Source: Cavenderia fasciculata
Taxonomy: Eukaryota; Evosea; Eumycetozoa; Acytosteliales; Cavenderiaceae
Direction of reading: 5' to 3'
DNA: 64,000 nucleotides
NCBI RefSeq assembly: GCF_000203815.1
Contig: NW_004457642.1
Location: 868,001-932,000, forward strand
Shown piece by piece: positions 1 through 12,700 of this stretch. The notes below the pieces were generated by a model. The model was not told the origin of the DNA. It worked only from the letters and a program-made list of their open reading frames with translations, and made no database searches. The position numbers and the translations under genes are program-made. Within the stretch, counting starts at the first letter, position 1. Each line of letters starts with the position of its first letter.

Positions 1-2997
1 TGTTTCTCTTTTAGACTGTTTTTATTGTTATTATAATGATGAAAATATTGTTAAAACATCGTTACCCATTCCAAGTTCATTTGTTTGTAATATTACTATT
101 GACAATTTTAATTTAAACTTGATTAATGGACGAGCAAATGTGACTGGCCGCAACATAGGATGGGGTAGCGTCGGTTTGCCATTATATGATCTAAAGTCGA
201 TCGTTCCAAATAGTATTCTAGAGTACGTGTTTTAAAAGTATTTTTTATTCACCTCTTTCTATTTATTTACTAAATATTTTAATTTAATTTAGGTTGGAAA
301 TGCAAAACTTGGTTGGACCAATATCAAATATTACTGTTAGATTGGGCAGTGTTGCTCCATTCTACCCTTTCAATTTTTCAGTATTGGAGGTTGGTATTAA
401 ACCAATGTCGGTCACACCATCACAACAACCATCAGGATATGCTCTTTTTGATTTTGTGTTTTCAAATATAAACAACTACCTAGAACATAATGTTACCGTC
501 CTATTAAATGGTTCATCGGTTCCCTGTTTTATTTTAAGCACAACACCATTATCTTGTCAAGTTCCATCTAGTCTCATCCCATTTGGAACCAACACACTTA
601 AAATATCAAATGATTATTATTCTATCGATGACAGTGTATTTTATCAACAAGGTAATCAAAAAAAAACAAAATCAACTCTATGAATATTTAATTATTAATC
701 CATCTTTTTCTTTCTACTTTTAGAGTACCCATTGATTCCATCAAATGCACAAAATATAGTTTATGCAAACCCTGGTGATATTATTACATTATCAGGTAGT
801 TTTGGTTCCAATTATACCAATCCAATCGTTGTGTTTTATAACCAAAATGGTTATCAATCAAATTGTAATGTTACTATCATCTCACAAACACAATTGTATT
901 GTAAACTTGAATCTAAAATGTCAAACGGTATCGTAGCTACCTTTGTTTCCTTGGGTCCCTACTCTTTGCTGTCCAACAATTCATTTACTCTTCGTTCACT
1001 TCAAGGTGACTGCGTTCTATCAACAAACAATTGCTCAAATCATGGTGTTTGTGATATCAATGGCGTTTGTTTATGTAATCAAGGATATTATAGTCAAAAT
1101 TGTTCTATTCGTATGTTTATCAAATATATATAGAGAAAGAGTCATATAAATATAATACTTTTATTAATTAATTTTTTTTAGAATACCCAACCATATCAAA
1201 TATTTCAAAAGATAATAATAATGAATTAATATTAATTGTTGGTGGAAATTTTGGTCCCTTTAATCAAATTAATGCATCTGTATTTGTAAATAATACGATT
1301 CAATGTTCTATTAATAGTATATCACAGCTATCAATTAATTGTACTATAAACTTGGGTGCTACATCATTGACATCTGGATGGATAGCTGTTACTGTCGGAA
1401 TTGAAAATCTTACAACCACGCAAAACAATGCAGTTTTCTATTTATCATTACAAGACCAGTGCAGTCTGGATACTCATTCTTGCTTTGGAAATGGGTTTTG
1501 TAATGTATATGGAAATTGTATTTGTAAAGATAATTCTTTTTACAAAAATTGTTCAATTGGTATGTATTAAGAGTTAACTTATTTAATTTATTTATTTAAT
1601 TAATTTATTATTTAATTTATTTAGCATATCCAGTTGTTACGAGCGGCCATTATGATAAAAATAATTTATCAAATGTTATCTTGTTTGGAGACTATGGTCC
1701 ATTTGGTCAAGTAAATCCCTCCGTTTACATTAATGATACACTAGTTTGTCATATTACATATATATCACAAAAATTGATAAATTGTACATTGGATCAAATT
1801 CCATCCTATGGGTTTTCATCGGTCAACATTTCAGTCGACTCTATCATTTATTATAGCCCCTCACTTTTAGTAGGCCCAAACCTACCACCTACTCCATCAC
1901 CCAACAGCACAACATCAACAAGTGGAGGCCCAGTTCTCTCTCCTATGCAAAAATGTGAACAAAATACCAATAATTGTTTTGGTAATGGAGCATGCTCAAT
2001 TTACGGTTATTGTAATTGTGATATAGATTATAATCCTGATGATAATTGCAAAACAAAGTGTAAGTATTTAAATCGTAATTTAATTTTCAAAACTAACAAT
2101 ATTTTTAAATTAGTTACCAACACTACACCATCAACCAATCCTTTAGAACCAACATCATCGTTTGTTATTGATAATGTTAAATTTGAATTTCAATTTGTAG
2201 CAATACAAGAAGTTGGAATCAATGATGAAATATTGAGGGAATTATTAACCAATAGCTGGGTGTCTAATATCTCGAGTAACCCAGAGTCCACAACTGCCAT
2301 TTACCAATTAAATATTACAGATCGCTCTGTTTTGGTAAACACCAATGTCGAAGCTGTGCTATCTTTTTCATCAAAAGCAAGAGATGTTCCCTTTGGAGAT
2401 CGATTCATTCATGTTAATCCAAATTCTCTAAAGCTGGCAATCAACATTAGCAATTGGCAGTTTTCATCAAATCTTGCCACCCTTAGGGCTATATTCCTAA
2501 CCACTGTTAATCAAGAACAATCAACTGTTTTTGATTGTCAAGAGACTCAAGTCGACAGCTTTACATATGACGAGTATGGATCGACCATCCAATATCTTAG
2601 ATTTGTCAAAGACAATGTTCAGTTTAACGGAAGATTTGTAGACTATGTATTGTCAGATGGTAGAGAGGCCTATTCTAAAACCTCTATCATTAACCAAACA
2701 ATCGACTCCAGTTCAGAAGAGGGCAAGATACTCTTTTCACTGATTGGTGTCTCGTTGCCTCAATGTCAATCGTGTGTCATAGACCCAGATTTTACGCCAT
2801 TACTCGTTGATAAAGGAAATGAAGATTGTGAAGCCAAGTCTGATACATGGAGAATTATTGTTGGAGCATCAGTTGGAGGGGCTGCTGCAATTGCAATTGC
2901 AACCGGTGCCATCATTCTACTACGAAAGAAAAGAATCTTTAACAAAGGAGAAAGAAAAATATCAAATAGATTAAATTCAATGGGCTCAAAAAATTAA
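1..2997 (+). CDS. ComC-like IPT/TIG and EGF repeat membrane glycoprotein (5' end outside window)
   Basis: This is the 3' part of a large cell-surface protein. The exons I infer are 15-222, 293-651, 724-1110, 1182-1559, 1625-2059 and 2114-2997; bases 1-14 look like an intron tail ending in TTTTAG. About 883 residues lie in the window. Three exons each encode one IPT/TIG-like beta-sandwich followed by a short EGF-like unit (C-x-NNCSNHGVC-type, six cysteines). Next comes a long N-glycosylation-rich module ending near DPDFTPLL, as in the ComC/Tgr-type dictyostelid surface proteins. A transmembrane helix follows (around VGGAAAIAIATGAIILL), then a short basic cytoplasmic tail. The role is inferred to be cell-cell adhesion or signalling during development. 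The last intron (2060-2113, 54 nt) stays open if read through, but it matches the other introns in position and phase. The stop lies 32 bp from the convergent neighbour's stop. Confidence 0.85.
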
Positions 2998-3029
2998 TTA
3001 ATCATAGTTGATTTGTAACAATAAAAATT

Positions 3030-4643
3030 TTATTTAAAATATACTTGAACATCAACAAGATTATTATTATTATTATTATTGTTGTTGTTGTTATCGATAC
3101 ATTTTTGGAGATAATTAATTTTAAAAGGTTGTAAAATTGATAGAAAGCTATCTTTAATTTGAACTGGTTTTTTATCGTGAGAGCTGATTTTTAATAATAA
3201 TCTTCTTAGCGATGTATTCAAGAGAATAGAGTTTAGTAGAATATCACAATACTGGGTTTCTCGTGATGGGCCAGAATGATCGAGGTGAAAGAAAATTTCC
3301 AAAGAGGAGATACTTGCAGTTGCAAGTGATTGGTAGAATTGCTCTGTTATTACATCGGTATTGGATATTGTCAAATGTTTGATGGATTTGTTGACTTGAA
3401 GTATATCTGAAAAACAATCAACCAACATCTTGTTTGGATGATAAGGTGTATCTTGATGAAAAAATTCATCATACACTGATTGGAAATGATCATGGTTGCG
3501 GCGGCAAACATCCTGGACCATTAAACTAGTGATAGTTTTGTTTTCTCGTATCAATTTACAAAAAAGTTCTATATCTAGAATAAGTTGATTTCTATCGGTT
3601 CTATGATCGGAGATTTTGTAAGAGAGACGACATCCACTATGAAAAGTTGCACCCAAGGCACAAGAAGAAATGAAATGGAATGGCATTTCGATATGGAGAG
3701 TATTGATGGTAGGAATGCAAAGTATCTGATTAACATCACCAATATCTACATAGTCGTTTCTAATACAAAGACTTTCGAGTGTGGAAATATTTTTGAATGC
3801 ATTACCATACTCTTGGTGAGCCTTGTGCGACGCAAGGCAAATGTCTATTTTGGTGATGTGTAAGAAATTGATCCAGTTCTCTATTCCTTGAACACCGTCG
3901 AGGATGACTTGACGAATATCTTGATCTACTTTGTTTTGTAAAAAGAATCGATCAGAGAAGGACCTGTTGTCTAGAATAAAGTCTACTCCAAGGGACATGT
4001 TTTTCCATTGTTCAATAGTTTTGGACTTGATAAAGCCCAACATTGAACTTGGGGAACAGGCGACTGTTATTTGTTGTAACGAGATGAATAAAGGAGTCCA
4101 ATCTTTTGCGTTAACAACAAAATCCATTGATTCAACAATCACCAAATGGCTGACCATTTCTACATTGACAATATGGTTGGGTCTTTCAATCTTGAGCCAA
4201 TCAAAGGCACGATAAAACATTGATTTGTCAATCAAGAAGCTATCAATGTCTGGAATGCATTCGTATGATCCAAAAGGACAGTTGTTACCTGAAATGACTA
4301 ACAATCTCGATACCTCTCTTTGAACCATTCTAAACCAATACTTTGAAACCAATGCATATCCAAGTACATTATTATTATTTTTATGTTGTTTAACTATAAA
4401 ATCTTCTTCTTCTTCTTCTTCTTCTTCTTCTTCTTCGTCGACGATTGAATAAGTTTGATTTGTTTTACTTTTTAATTGTTGTGACCGATTATTGATGTAC
4501 TGATCAATAGGTTTAAAAGAAAAAGAACCAAACTGTAACTCTTTTGTTACAACGCAATAGTTGTAAAATAACTTTTGACAATCGAGTAATTGGATTAACT
4601 TTAGTTGTATAAATTTAGGTATCAAACCCTCTTCTTTGTTCAT
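3030..4643 (-). CDS. F-box-like protein of the dictyostelid expanded families
   Basis: This is a single-exon gene of 537 residues if it starts at the first ATG (MNKEEGLIPKF); the frame stays open about 11 codons further upstream without an ATG. The N-terminus has a hydrophobic segment (FIQLKLIQLLD). After a Glu run of about eleven residues comes ALVSKYWFRMVQREVSRLL, the kind of sequence seen in dictyostelid F-box/LRR-like proteins after helix 1 of the F-box. The rest is a repetitive leucine-rich alternation (SLVIVE, TLHIEMP, HLTISNTD) suggestive of irregular LRRs. A poly-Asn tract lies near the C-terminus. A role as a substrate receptor of an SCF ubiquitin ligase would be typical, but it is not demonstrable here because the F-box is split by low-complexity sequence. 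Confidence 0.65.
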   Translation of the reverse strand: MNKEEGLIPKFIQLKLIQLLDCQKLFYNYCVVTKELQFGSFSFKPIDQYINNRSQQLKSKTNQTYSIVDEEEEEEEEEEEDFIVKQHKNNNNVLGYALVSKYWFRMVQREVSRLLVISGNNCPFGSYECIPDIDSFLIDKSMFYRAFDWLKIERPNHIVNVEMVSHLVIVESMDFVVNAKDWTPLFISLQQITVACSPSSMLGFIKSKTIEQWKNMSLGVDFILDNRSFSDRFFLQNKVDQDIRQVILDGVQGIENWINFLHITKIDICLASHKAHQEYGNAFKNISTLESLCIRNDYVDIGDVNQILCIPTINTLHIEMPFHFISSCALGATFHSGCRLSYKISDHRTDRNQLILDIELFCKLIRENKTITSLMVQDVCRRNHDHFQSVYDEFFHQDTPYHPNKMLVDCFSDILQVNKSIKHLTISNTDVITEQFYQSLATASISSLEIFFHLDHSGPSRETQYCDILLNSILLNTSLRRLLLKISSHDKKPVQIKDSFLSILQPFKINYLQKCIDNNNNNNNNNNNLVDVQVYFK

Positions 4644-4796
4644 TGCAATTATAATATTATCAAGAATGAATGACACAAACCAAACAAAATTTGATTTAAA
4701 TTTTGCAATAAAAAAAAGTAATTTTGATTTATTTAATAAAATAATAATCTAGTAAAATGTCAAACAATATCTATTTAGATAGATAGTTAAAAAGTT

Positions 4797-6095
4797 TTAA
4801 CGAGGAACTCTTACACCACCTTCAATTCCATGTGGAGATAAAAGGAATTGCCACAATTGTAAAGTTCTACCTCTAAAACCACCAGCACATGCATTTAAAT
4901 AATAGGTCCACATTCTTTTAAATCTTGCATTGTATTTTTGTTGATCCAATTTTGGATATGCTTCTAAAAAGTTTGCATACCATGCCAAAAGTGTCTTGTC
5001 ATAGTCTGGTCCAAAGTTGTGAACATCCTCGACAACAAAATAATCTTCAGAGGAAGATGTAATCGATGCAACACTTGGACAAATACCATTAGGGAATATA
5101 TACTTTTCAATCCATGCATCGTTTGTTATTTTTGTAGTGTTTACTCCGAGACAATGCAAAAGAAATACACCATCTGGTTTGATGTTTCTTCTGGCCACTT
5201 CAAAATAGGTTCTATAGTTTTTACTTCCAACGTGTTCAAACATACCAACACTAACAATTCTATCAAATTGACGGTGCAAGTCACGATAGTCTACCAATTC
5301 TATTGTGACATCTAAGCCAATGCATCTATCTTGTGCCAATTTTTGTTGTTCAGCTGAAATGGTAACACCAACCACCGACACTCCATAGTTTTTGGCAGCA
5401 AAGTAAGCCAATCCTCCCCATCCACAACCAATGTCCAATAAAGTCATTCCAGGTTGTAACATGAGCTTTTCACAGATTAATCTCAATTTATCTTCCTGAG
5501 CCTGATTGAGATTGGTTGCTGTTTTCCAATAACCACAACTGTATTGCATATGAGGGTCAAGCATTTGAGTGAAAAGGTCATTACCCAAATCATAGTGCTC
5601 TTTTCCAACGATCCAAGCACGTTTTCTTGATTGATGATTAAAGAGACGATTCGAGGCAATTCTAAAGAGATCACCAAGATTCTTTGGTAATTGATGATTG
5701 AGTTCAGCTCTGAAAATCTTTGTAAAGAGAATATCCATTCTCGGACAATCCCACCATCCATCCATATAGCTTTCACCCAATCCAAGAGAACCTTCGGCAA
5801 ACACTCTTTTGTAAAAAGATTCGTTGTGTACAGTTACATCCCATTCCCTATTGCCATTTATTTTAATATCAGCCTTGTCCAACAATTCTTGAAGCATTCT
5901 CTTCCAATGATCCTTTGATTTATGTTTTTTCTCTTGAACCATCATATTTTGGTTTGGTTCAGAAGAAGAAGAGGTGGTGGTGGTGGTGGTGGTGGTGGTG
6001 GAAGAAGAGGTGGATGGAGTTTCAACCGCCATTTGTTGATGGGATGAGGAGGACGAAGAAGAAGAGGAATAATTAATATCCTCTGGGTTGGTCAT
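4797..6095 (-). CDS. Cyclopropane-fatty-acyl-phospholipid synthase
   Basis: This SAM-dependent enzyme adds a methylene bridge across the double bond of unsaturated acyl chains. The product has 432 residues and no introns. About 60 residues at the N-terminus are Ser/Thr-rich low complexity, added to a complete bacterial-type CFAS. Visible motifs are the N-terminal ESYMDGWWDC segment, HYDLGNDLF, the substrate region QYSCGYW, SAM motif I LLDIGCGWGG (about residue 217), EHVGSKNY, KYIFPNG, and the C-terminal block YYLNACAGGFRGRTLQLWQ ending in GGVRVPR. By memory this aligns nearly end to end with E. coli Cfa (382 residues). The low-complexity leader and codon use match the host, so it is not contamination. 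It lies just downstream of the polyketide synthase on the same strand, with 689 bp between them. It may modify membrane lipids or, as inference, a polyketide. Confidence 0.95.
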   Translation of the reverse strand: MTNPEDINYSSSSSSSSSHQQMAVETPSTSSSTTTTTTTTTSSSSEPNQNMMVQEKKHKSKDHWKRMLQELLDKADIKINGNREWDVTVHNESFYKRVFAEGSLGLGESYMDGWWDCPRMDILFTKIFRAELNHQLPKNLGDLFRIASNRLFNHQSRKRAWIVGKEHYDLGNDLFTQMLDPHMQYSCGYWKTATNLNQAQEDKLRLICEKLMLQPGMTLLDIGCGWGGLAYFAAKNYGVSVVGVTISAEQQKLAQDRCIGLDVTIELVDYRDLHRQFDRIVSVGMFEHVGSKNYRTYFEVARRNIKPDGVFLLHCLGVNTTKITNDAWIEKYIFPNGICPSVASITSSSEDYFVVEDVHNFGPDYDKTLLAWYANFLEAYPKLDQQKYNARFKRMWTYYLNACAGGFRGRTLQLWQFLLSPHGIEGGVRVPR

Positions 6096-6784
6096 TTTAT
6101 TTTTTAAACTAATTTACACTGATAACAATTGATATTTAATATTGAATTTATGTATGTATGTATGTATGAATGAATATATGATAATATATAAATTTATTAC
6201 AAACTTGACAGTGATAGATAAAAAAAAATTAAATAATTAAAATTAAATAAAAAATATTGAATCAGATAAACGATAACACACAAAAGAGGAATTTTATTTA
6301 ATTTTTCTTGAAGTGGGGAGGGAAGGTGGGGGGGGTTTAAATTAATATTTTGTGTCATCAAGATAGTCCTTTTATATTATTACTATTGCATTTGTTAATC
6401 AATTCCATATTGAGATGTTTTTTTTTAACAATCATCTTCATCATCATCATCATCAGTTGTCATGATTATTCCATCAAACCCCAACAATGAGTGAGAAAAC
6501 AAAAACTACCTATTATAGCAGCACACCCAATACTGGGATAATATGGATTGAAACCATGTGAAAATGTCTTTTCTGACCCTTTTGTGACCTCATTTTACTG
6601 TGTTTAGCTCATAAAAAAAGAAATCGAAATCCACACAGAAGGAATGGATGTTCAACACACACACCTACAATAAATATTATTATTATTAAAAGTTTAACTT
6701 GGATGCTTAAACTACAATTGTCAATGAATAAAAACAATAGGTTCAAATTATATAAAATTATATGATTAATTTAAAATAACTGTA
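6096..6784. other. Intergenic region between CFAS start and PKS stop
   Basis: I see no gene here. It holds the CFAS promoter side and the 3' flank of the PKS. It contains a GTATGTATGTATG run, a G-rich patch at 6315-6337, an ATC-repeat patch at 6430-6456, and one copy of a block that recurs upstream of histidine ammonia-lyase (6584-6630). Confidence 0.6.
6584..6630 (+). repeat. Copy 1 of a duplicated intergenic block
   Basis: It shares GACCTCAT, ACTGT, and an A-run followed by GAAATCGAAAT, in the same order and nearly the same spacing, with 14672-14715. Roughly four fifths of aligned positions agree by eye. It lies downstream of the PKS stop and upstream (reverse orientation) of the CFAS start. 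Its function is unknown. Confidence 0.45.
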
Positions 6785-9700
6785 TTAATTTTTAGATCTT
6801 TGAATAGTTTCAATGATAGAATTGATTGAACCATTTGAAATTTGAGAATGATTAATGATTTGAGTCTTGCCAAACTCTTGATCGATCCATGTTTTGAGTT
6901 GGATCGATACCATTGAATCTACACCGTAGTCTTTGAGTTTGGTGTCGGGTGACAACAGCGATCTTTCAATGGACAGTGTCTCGGCGATATGGTTGATGAT
7001 TTTGTTTTCATTGCTGTTGGTGTCGACACCTCCCATCATACTCTTTTTGTTGGAGATGGTGAGGTATTGGGTGAGAGAGTGTTCGAGGAATGGAAGTGAT
7101 TCGACAAACTTCTTCAGTGACACATTGCCACAAATGGTTCTGGTGAGTTGTGTCGTTTGGTTGATAAACGATGATCTCAGTACACCATATACATATGATA
7201 GAGGGAGTAGGATAAGACCATTAGAACTCAAACTTGCATTTGAACCTTGATGAATGGCAACTTGTCCAGCCGACCCTATACTACCCCAAGCGATAGCTGT
7301 ACCTTCCAATCCACACTCTCTACGATGTCTAGCTAATCCATCGAGGAATGCATTACCGACACCATAACTAGTGTTACCCTTGACAAGATACTGAGCCATC
7401 GATGAAAAGAGGTGGAAGTGATTCAACTTCCATCCAAGTTCTTCAAAGAGATGGTGAAGGTTCCACGCTCCAATGGCCTTGGCTGACAGTGCCTGTTGGT
7501 GGTCCTCCAACGTGATATCATCAGCTGTTGTAGCCATATACTGATTGGCACAATGCAAGAGTACTTTAACTGGTTCAATCGTTGTATTTGATTCGTACAG
7601 TTGTTTGACTGACAGTCTGAGTTGGTCATAATTACTAATATTACATTGTATAAAGTGTAATGTCAAATGAGGATTCTGTGATTGAATGGTATGCATCAAC
7701 CATTGCATTTCAAACTTTGGTTTAGAATGTGTCACAATGATAATATTGGACAACTTTGGTGCATGCCCGATGAGATAGTAGAGACATTCGGCCGCAACAC
7801 CAGTCTGACCAGTCATCATCAATGTACCTTGTACACCATCCAACTCGTATGAATGTCTTTCAATGATTGCTTCTGACTTGCCGGCATTTTGGAGTGATGG
7901 TAATAGGTCACGTTCCACATGTTCAAAGTCAAGAATAACCTTGCCAATATGTGTTCTTGATTTCATAAGGTCCATTGCTTTGGTGATATCTTGGCATGGG
8001 AATATTTTGATGGGTGGGACTTGTAATCCAAGGTTAAACATTTCCCGAACAGCACATTGTGAACTGTAATGGTTCTTTGAAAAGTGGATGGCAATGTAGG
8101 CACGTTGATAACGGAGCATGTGTGTACCGATATTGTCGAGATTGGCAAATTGGTCAATCGACAAATCAAGAATCGTTCCACTTGGAGACAGTGCTGAAAA
8201 ATTGTCTTGCATACGCGAGTGGTCAAGTGTGTTTAGGATATACTGTACACCCTCACCGTCGGTCATATCGAGTACATTTTGAGTGAAATTAGACGATAAA
8301 AGGATGGCTGTGATAAACGAGCCATAGGTATCCTTTAAATACTGCATTTTACCGCCAGCACTCCCGATTGTTGCAAAGACCTTTCCACGATGTCCCATGG
8401 TCTTTAGAATATTGAGAGCTGCCAACCCAACACCACCCGACGCACTGTGGATAATGACAGAGTCGTCTGGATCGATATTTCCCTTTCTATAGAGTGCATA
8501 ATGTGCAGTACCCATGGTGGTGACAATCGAAGCAGCATCTGCAAATGACAGTCCCTTTGGTATTGATAGGATTCTCTGATCAGTTATTACATGAGAGGTA
8601 AATGAACCAGATGCAGCACCATACACCTCGTCACCCACCTTGAACTTGGTGACTTTTGGTCCGACGCGAGTGACAATACCAGCACAGTCTTGACCAAATG
8701 GTGGATCATACACATCACCCGATGGGAACAATGACTGTGGTACACCACCATCGAGAATGAGACAATCTTTGAAATTGAGTGATGCAGCCATCACCTTGAT
8801 CTCTACTTGTTCGCCAGTCAACACCTCTTGTTTGGCACGCAGATGGTATCTTGAATCCTTTTCAAACTTGATCACCATTTCCTTTGGATCAGTTACTGTG
8901 AATCGACTGTCTGGTTTGAGTACATCCCTTGCATAGACTAGTCTTTCCACGTTGACTTGAACCATTTCATTTTCATCCAATTCCAATTTAAACTCTCCTT
9001 CTCCCAATGCTTGGTAATTTGAAATTTGGAGAATCTGTTTAATTGAAACATGATTGCATGCATCCTTGCTAATGGACAATGCCAAAGATTCAAATGAAAA
9101 CAATCCACTGCCTGATTTAAAGTTGAATTCTCTTGAAATGGGTGACAAACAATCATTCAACGTACTAGTACGAAGAGATATTAATTTGATTTGTAATTTC
9201 TCTCTTCTAATGATTTGTTGAAGACGTAGGTATTCCATAGATTTTGATACCAAATTATCAACATTCATTGGGTCCAATGTACTTATGTCCAAAATAACAA
9301 CCTTTTTGTTTTCACTACTACAATATCCAATTGCATCGATGAGTTGTTGATTCTTATTATCATCCATAATATCATTTGATGAAAAGAATGAAATATCTAG
9401 GGTAATTAAATTGGCTTGTTGAATTAATTTGGTTGATAATTGTTGAATTTCTTCAGATGAAGGGGATGAAGAAGAAGAAGAAGAAGAAGAAGAAGGAGTA
9501 ATAAATAAAATATGATCAATCTTTTCCAATTCCATTTCAAAAATACTCTTTTTTCTTGAAACCAACAAATTATTATTCTGGTATACATGAATAAAATCAA
9601 TTAAATTTGATTTGATTTCTTCCAATTGATTATTATTAATATTCTCTGATTGTGATTCATCAACTATTTGATCTGCTGTTTGTTTTTGATTTAAAATAAT

Positions 9701-12700
9701 TAAATGACCATTTAGATTTAATAATTGGTGGAATTGTTGTTGTAGTTGTTGTTGTTGATGTGGTTGTTTTAAATCACCAATAGTTGTTAAGATTAAATCA
9801 TAACAAGATGACAAGAAACCTTGGTCTGTCAATTTTTCACCAAAATCAATATCTTTGGTTAGTTTCATTGATATCTTGTCATCATGTATGAAATTCGGGA
9901 AATAAGAGTCCATATCACCAACACGATCAATTAAATTATAATCTACGACGGCGATATTGTTATCATTTTCCAATGATGCTTGTATCATGGCAGCTATATC
10001 AAATGCCAATATTTCATTTCCCTGCTCCATACAATTTAATATTCTAATAACCTTGTGTGACGACGATTTGGAAGACTCTATAAATGATTGAACAAGTGAA
10101 ACGACATTATCCTCCTGATTAAAGAGTACTAGAGACGGTGAATTCTTTGGTTGAGTTACTGATTCTTTGATTTGTTTTGCTGGGAACTTGGCTTGGTGTG
10201 TTTTACAAACTTTGGTAAGAGAGGTAGTGATGAGGTCACCACAATTGGCCAAGATATTACCATCTTGATCGATGATATCATAACCTCTGGCAATATGTTC
10301 ATTTCCTCTTTGTATGTTTTGTGATCCACGTTTTGAAATAATAAACAATGACTTTACGGTACCACACTTTGGTATATTGTTGGCAAAGAATTGAGCTCCT
10401 TGGACACCTTCAAATACCTTTTCTGAATTTGGACCTTCACCTTGGAAGTTGGTGAGACCTGAATGTAAAATACAATCCAATATCGATGCATTAAAGACTG
10501 TGTTTTCCTCTTCAAAGTGGTTTCTTGGTTGCACATCAACCTCTGATAACATTCCTCTATCCTTGTTTAATTGGATTTGCAACACTCTTTTAAATGTCTC
10601 TCCATAGGGTAGACCCAGTTTGATAAGCTTGTCATAGACGTCTGTTGGTGTTCTTGTAGCGACATTGTACGTGTCCTTGCGGAGTTGCTCGACACTTGGG
10701 TACTTTGCCTCTGGCGTAGATGGATTGCGAACAGATATTCTACCAACCGATGCTTTGATCCATTTCGACGATGCATTATCGAGAAACTCTGTTCTGACTT
10801 GAAACTCTGTCGCCGAATAACTTGTAAACGTTGTCTTTAGCTTGGATTCAACACCCTCCTTGAGGAAGAATGGGTTGATAAAGTTGAGGTTGTGAATGGT
10901 TACATCTTTACCAGGCCATGCAGTAAGGATATTCTCAATGTAACCGGTACCTGGGAACAAGTATTTTCCCTTTACTTTGTGACCCTTGAGATATTGATAA
11001 GATGGTCTATTGACATCGATACCTGCCTCGTACACATACAATGATGGACTCTCTCGAATACCGAGGATCGTGGTTGACACACCTCCCAATCTAATCTTGG
11101 CGTATGACTTTTGTTCATCCCAGTGATACTCTGCATCCCATTGATAACGTGGCAATAATCTTGATCTATCCTTCCACTCGTTATCACTTGATGATGATAC
11201 TTGATTGAAGAAATCAACATTGACATGACCAAAATAGAGGTGTGACAGACATGATTGAATACATTCAACCTCATCCTTTTTTCTATTTAATGGTGACATG
11301 ATGGTTACTGAACCTTGTGGTTGTCCAGATAATAATGTCTTTAAATAAAATGATAATGTTGTATGTGGTGCAATCTCTAAATATACAAATGAAGAGTTGT
11401 TGGTATTGTGTTCATTTGCAATGATAGTGTCGATTGATTGTTGGAATAATACTGGGTGTCTGAGATTATCAAATATGTATTGAGCATTAAACCCGGTTGA
11501 TGAGTTGATTAATTGAGAGGTTGAAGTTGAATAATATTTGATACTGGGTGTCGATTGTTGATAGTTGATATGCTCCAATTGACTAAAAATGTACTCCTTT
11601 GTTGCATCTTGTTTATCAGTGTGGAATGCACATGGTGTACCAAGGAATGCACTAAAGATATTATCATTCTTTAGTTGTTGATCAATTGATCCAAGTTGTT
11701 CTTCATTACCAGCCAATACAATTGAATCAGCTGAATTATAACATGCAATTGAAATATCATCAAATGATGATGATGATGATGATGATTGGAATCTCTCATT
11801 GTATTGTTCAACCGACAATGACACTGATAACATTCTACCACTACCAATCGTATCATTTTGAGCTACACTTCTAACATAAACAATTCTACATGCTTCTTCT
11901 AATGATATAATTCCAGAACACCATGCTGCTGTTACATCTCCAAAACTAAAATAAATTAAAATAAAACAAATTAATTATTAATATTTGATTATTTGTTTCA
12001 TTATTATTTATATATGTATGTACCTATGACCAATAACAATTTGAGGAATAACACCAAAATGTTTATACAATTGAACCAAAGCAACTTGAATGATAAAGGT
12101 TGATGGTTGAGCAAGGATTGGATGATGAATCTGTTGAGAGTCTGCAAGTCTCAACTTGGCAATGATTGAATATTGATAGTGCTGAGAAAGGATTTGATCG
12201 ACTTGATCGACTGCTTGACGGAATACCTTTTCATTGGCATACAGTTTCTCACCCATTCCATTCCATTGAGCTCCTTGACCACAAAATACCATGACTACTT
12301 GTGGAACCTTTTTCTTGTTTAATTGTGACATGTTGGAAGCAAATGTTTGTTGTCTCTCATAGATACGACTAGATTCCTTGAATGATTCCCAGTCACTTGC
12401 AACAATCACCTTTTGACATGAAGGATGTCTTGTTTTAAGTGATTGTGTTTTGACAAAATCTTCAAATCTAACCTTTTCCTTGTAATCATCAATATTATTT
12501 TTGACCAATTCAATATATTTATCCATTGATTTCTTTGTATTTGCTGAAAATGGTATTAAATAATCAATCTTTTCAATTGTATTATTATTTTCTTCTAAAA
12601 TTATAAAAAAAATTAAAGAATTAATATTAATCAATTTAATTTAAATAATTAATTATTTACCTTGATGCAATTTGTTTGATTTAAACTCTTCAATGATTAA

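Noticed and set aside
2060-2113. In-frame reading of the 54-nt segment in the ComC-like gene
   Set aside because: It has GTAAGT...TTAG ends, lies after an EGF unit like the other introns, and has the same phase; treated as an intron although read-through is possible.
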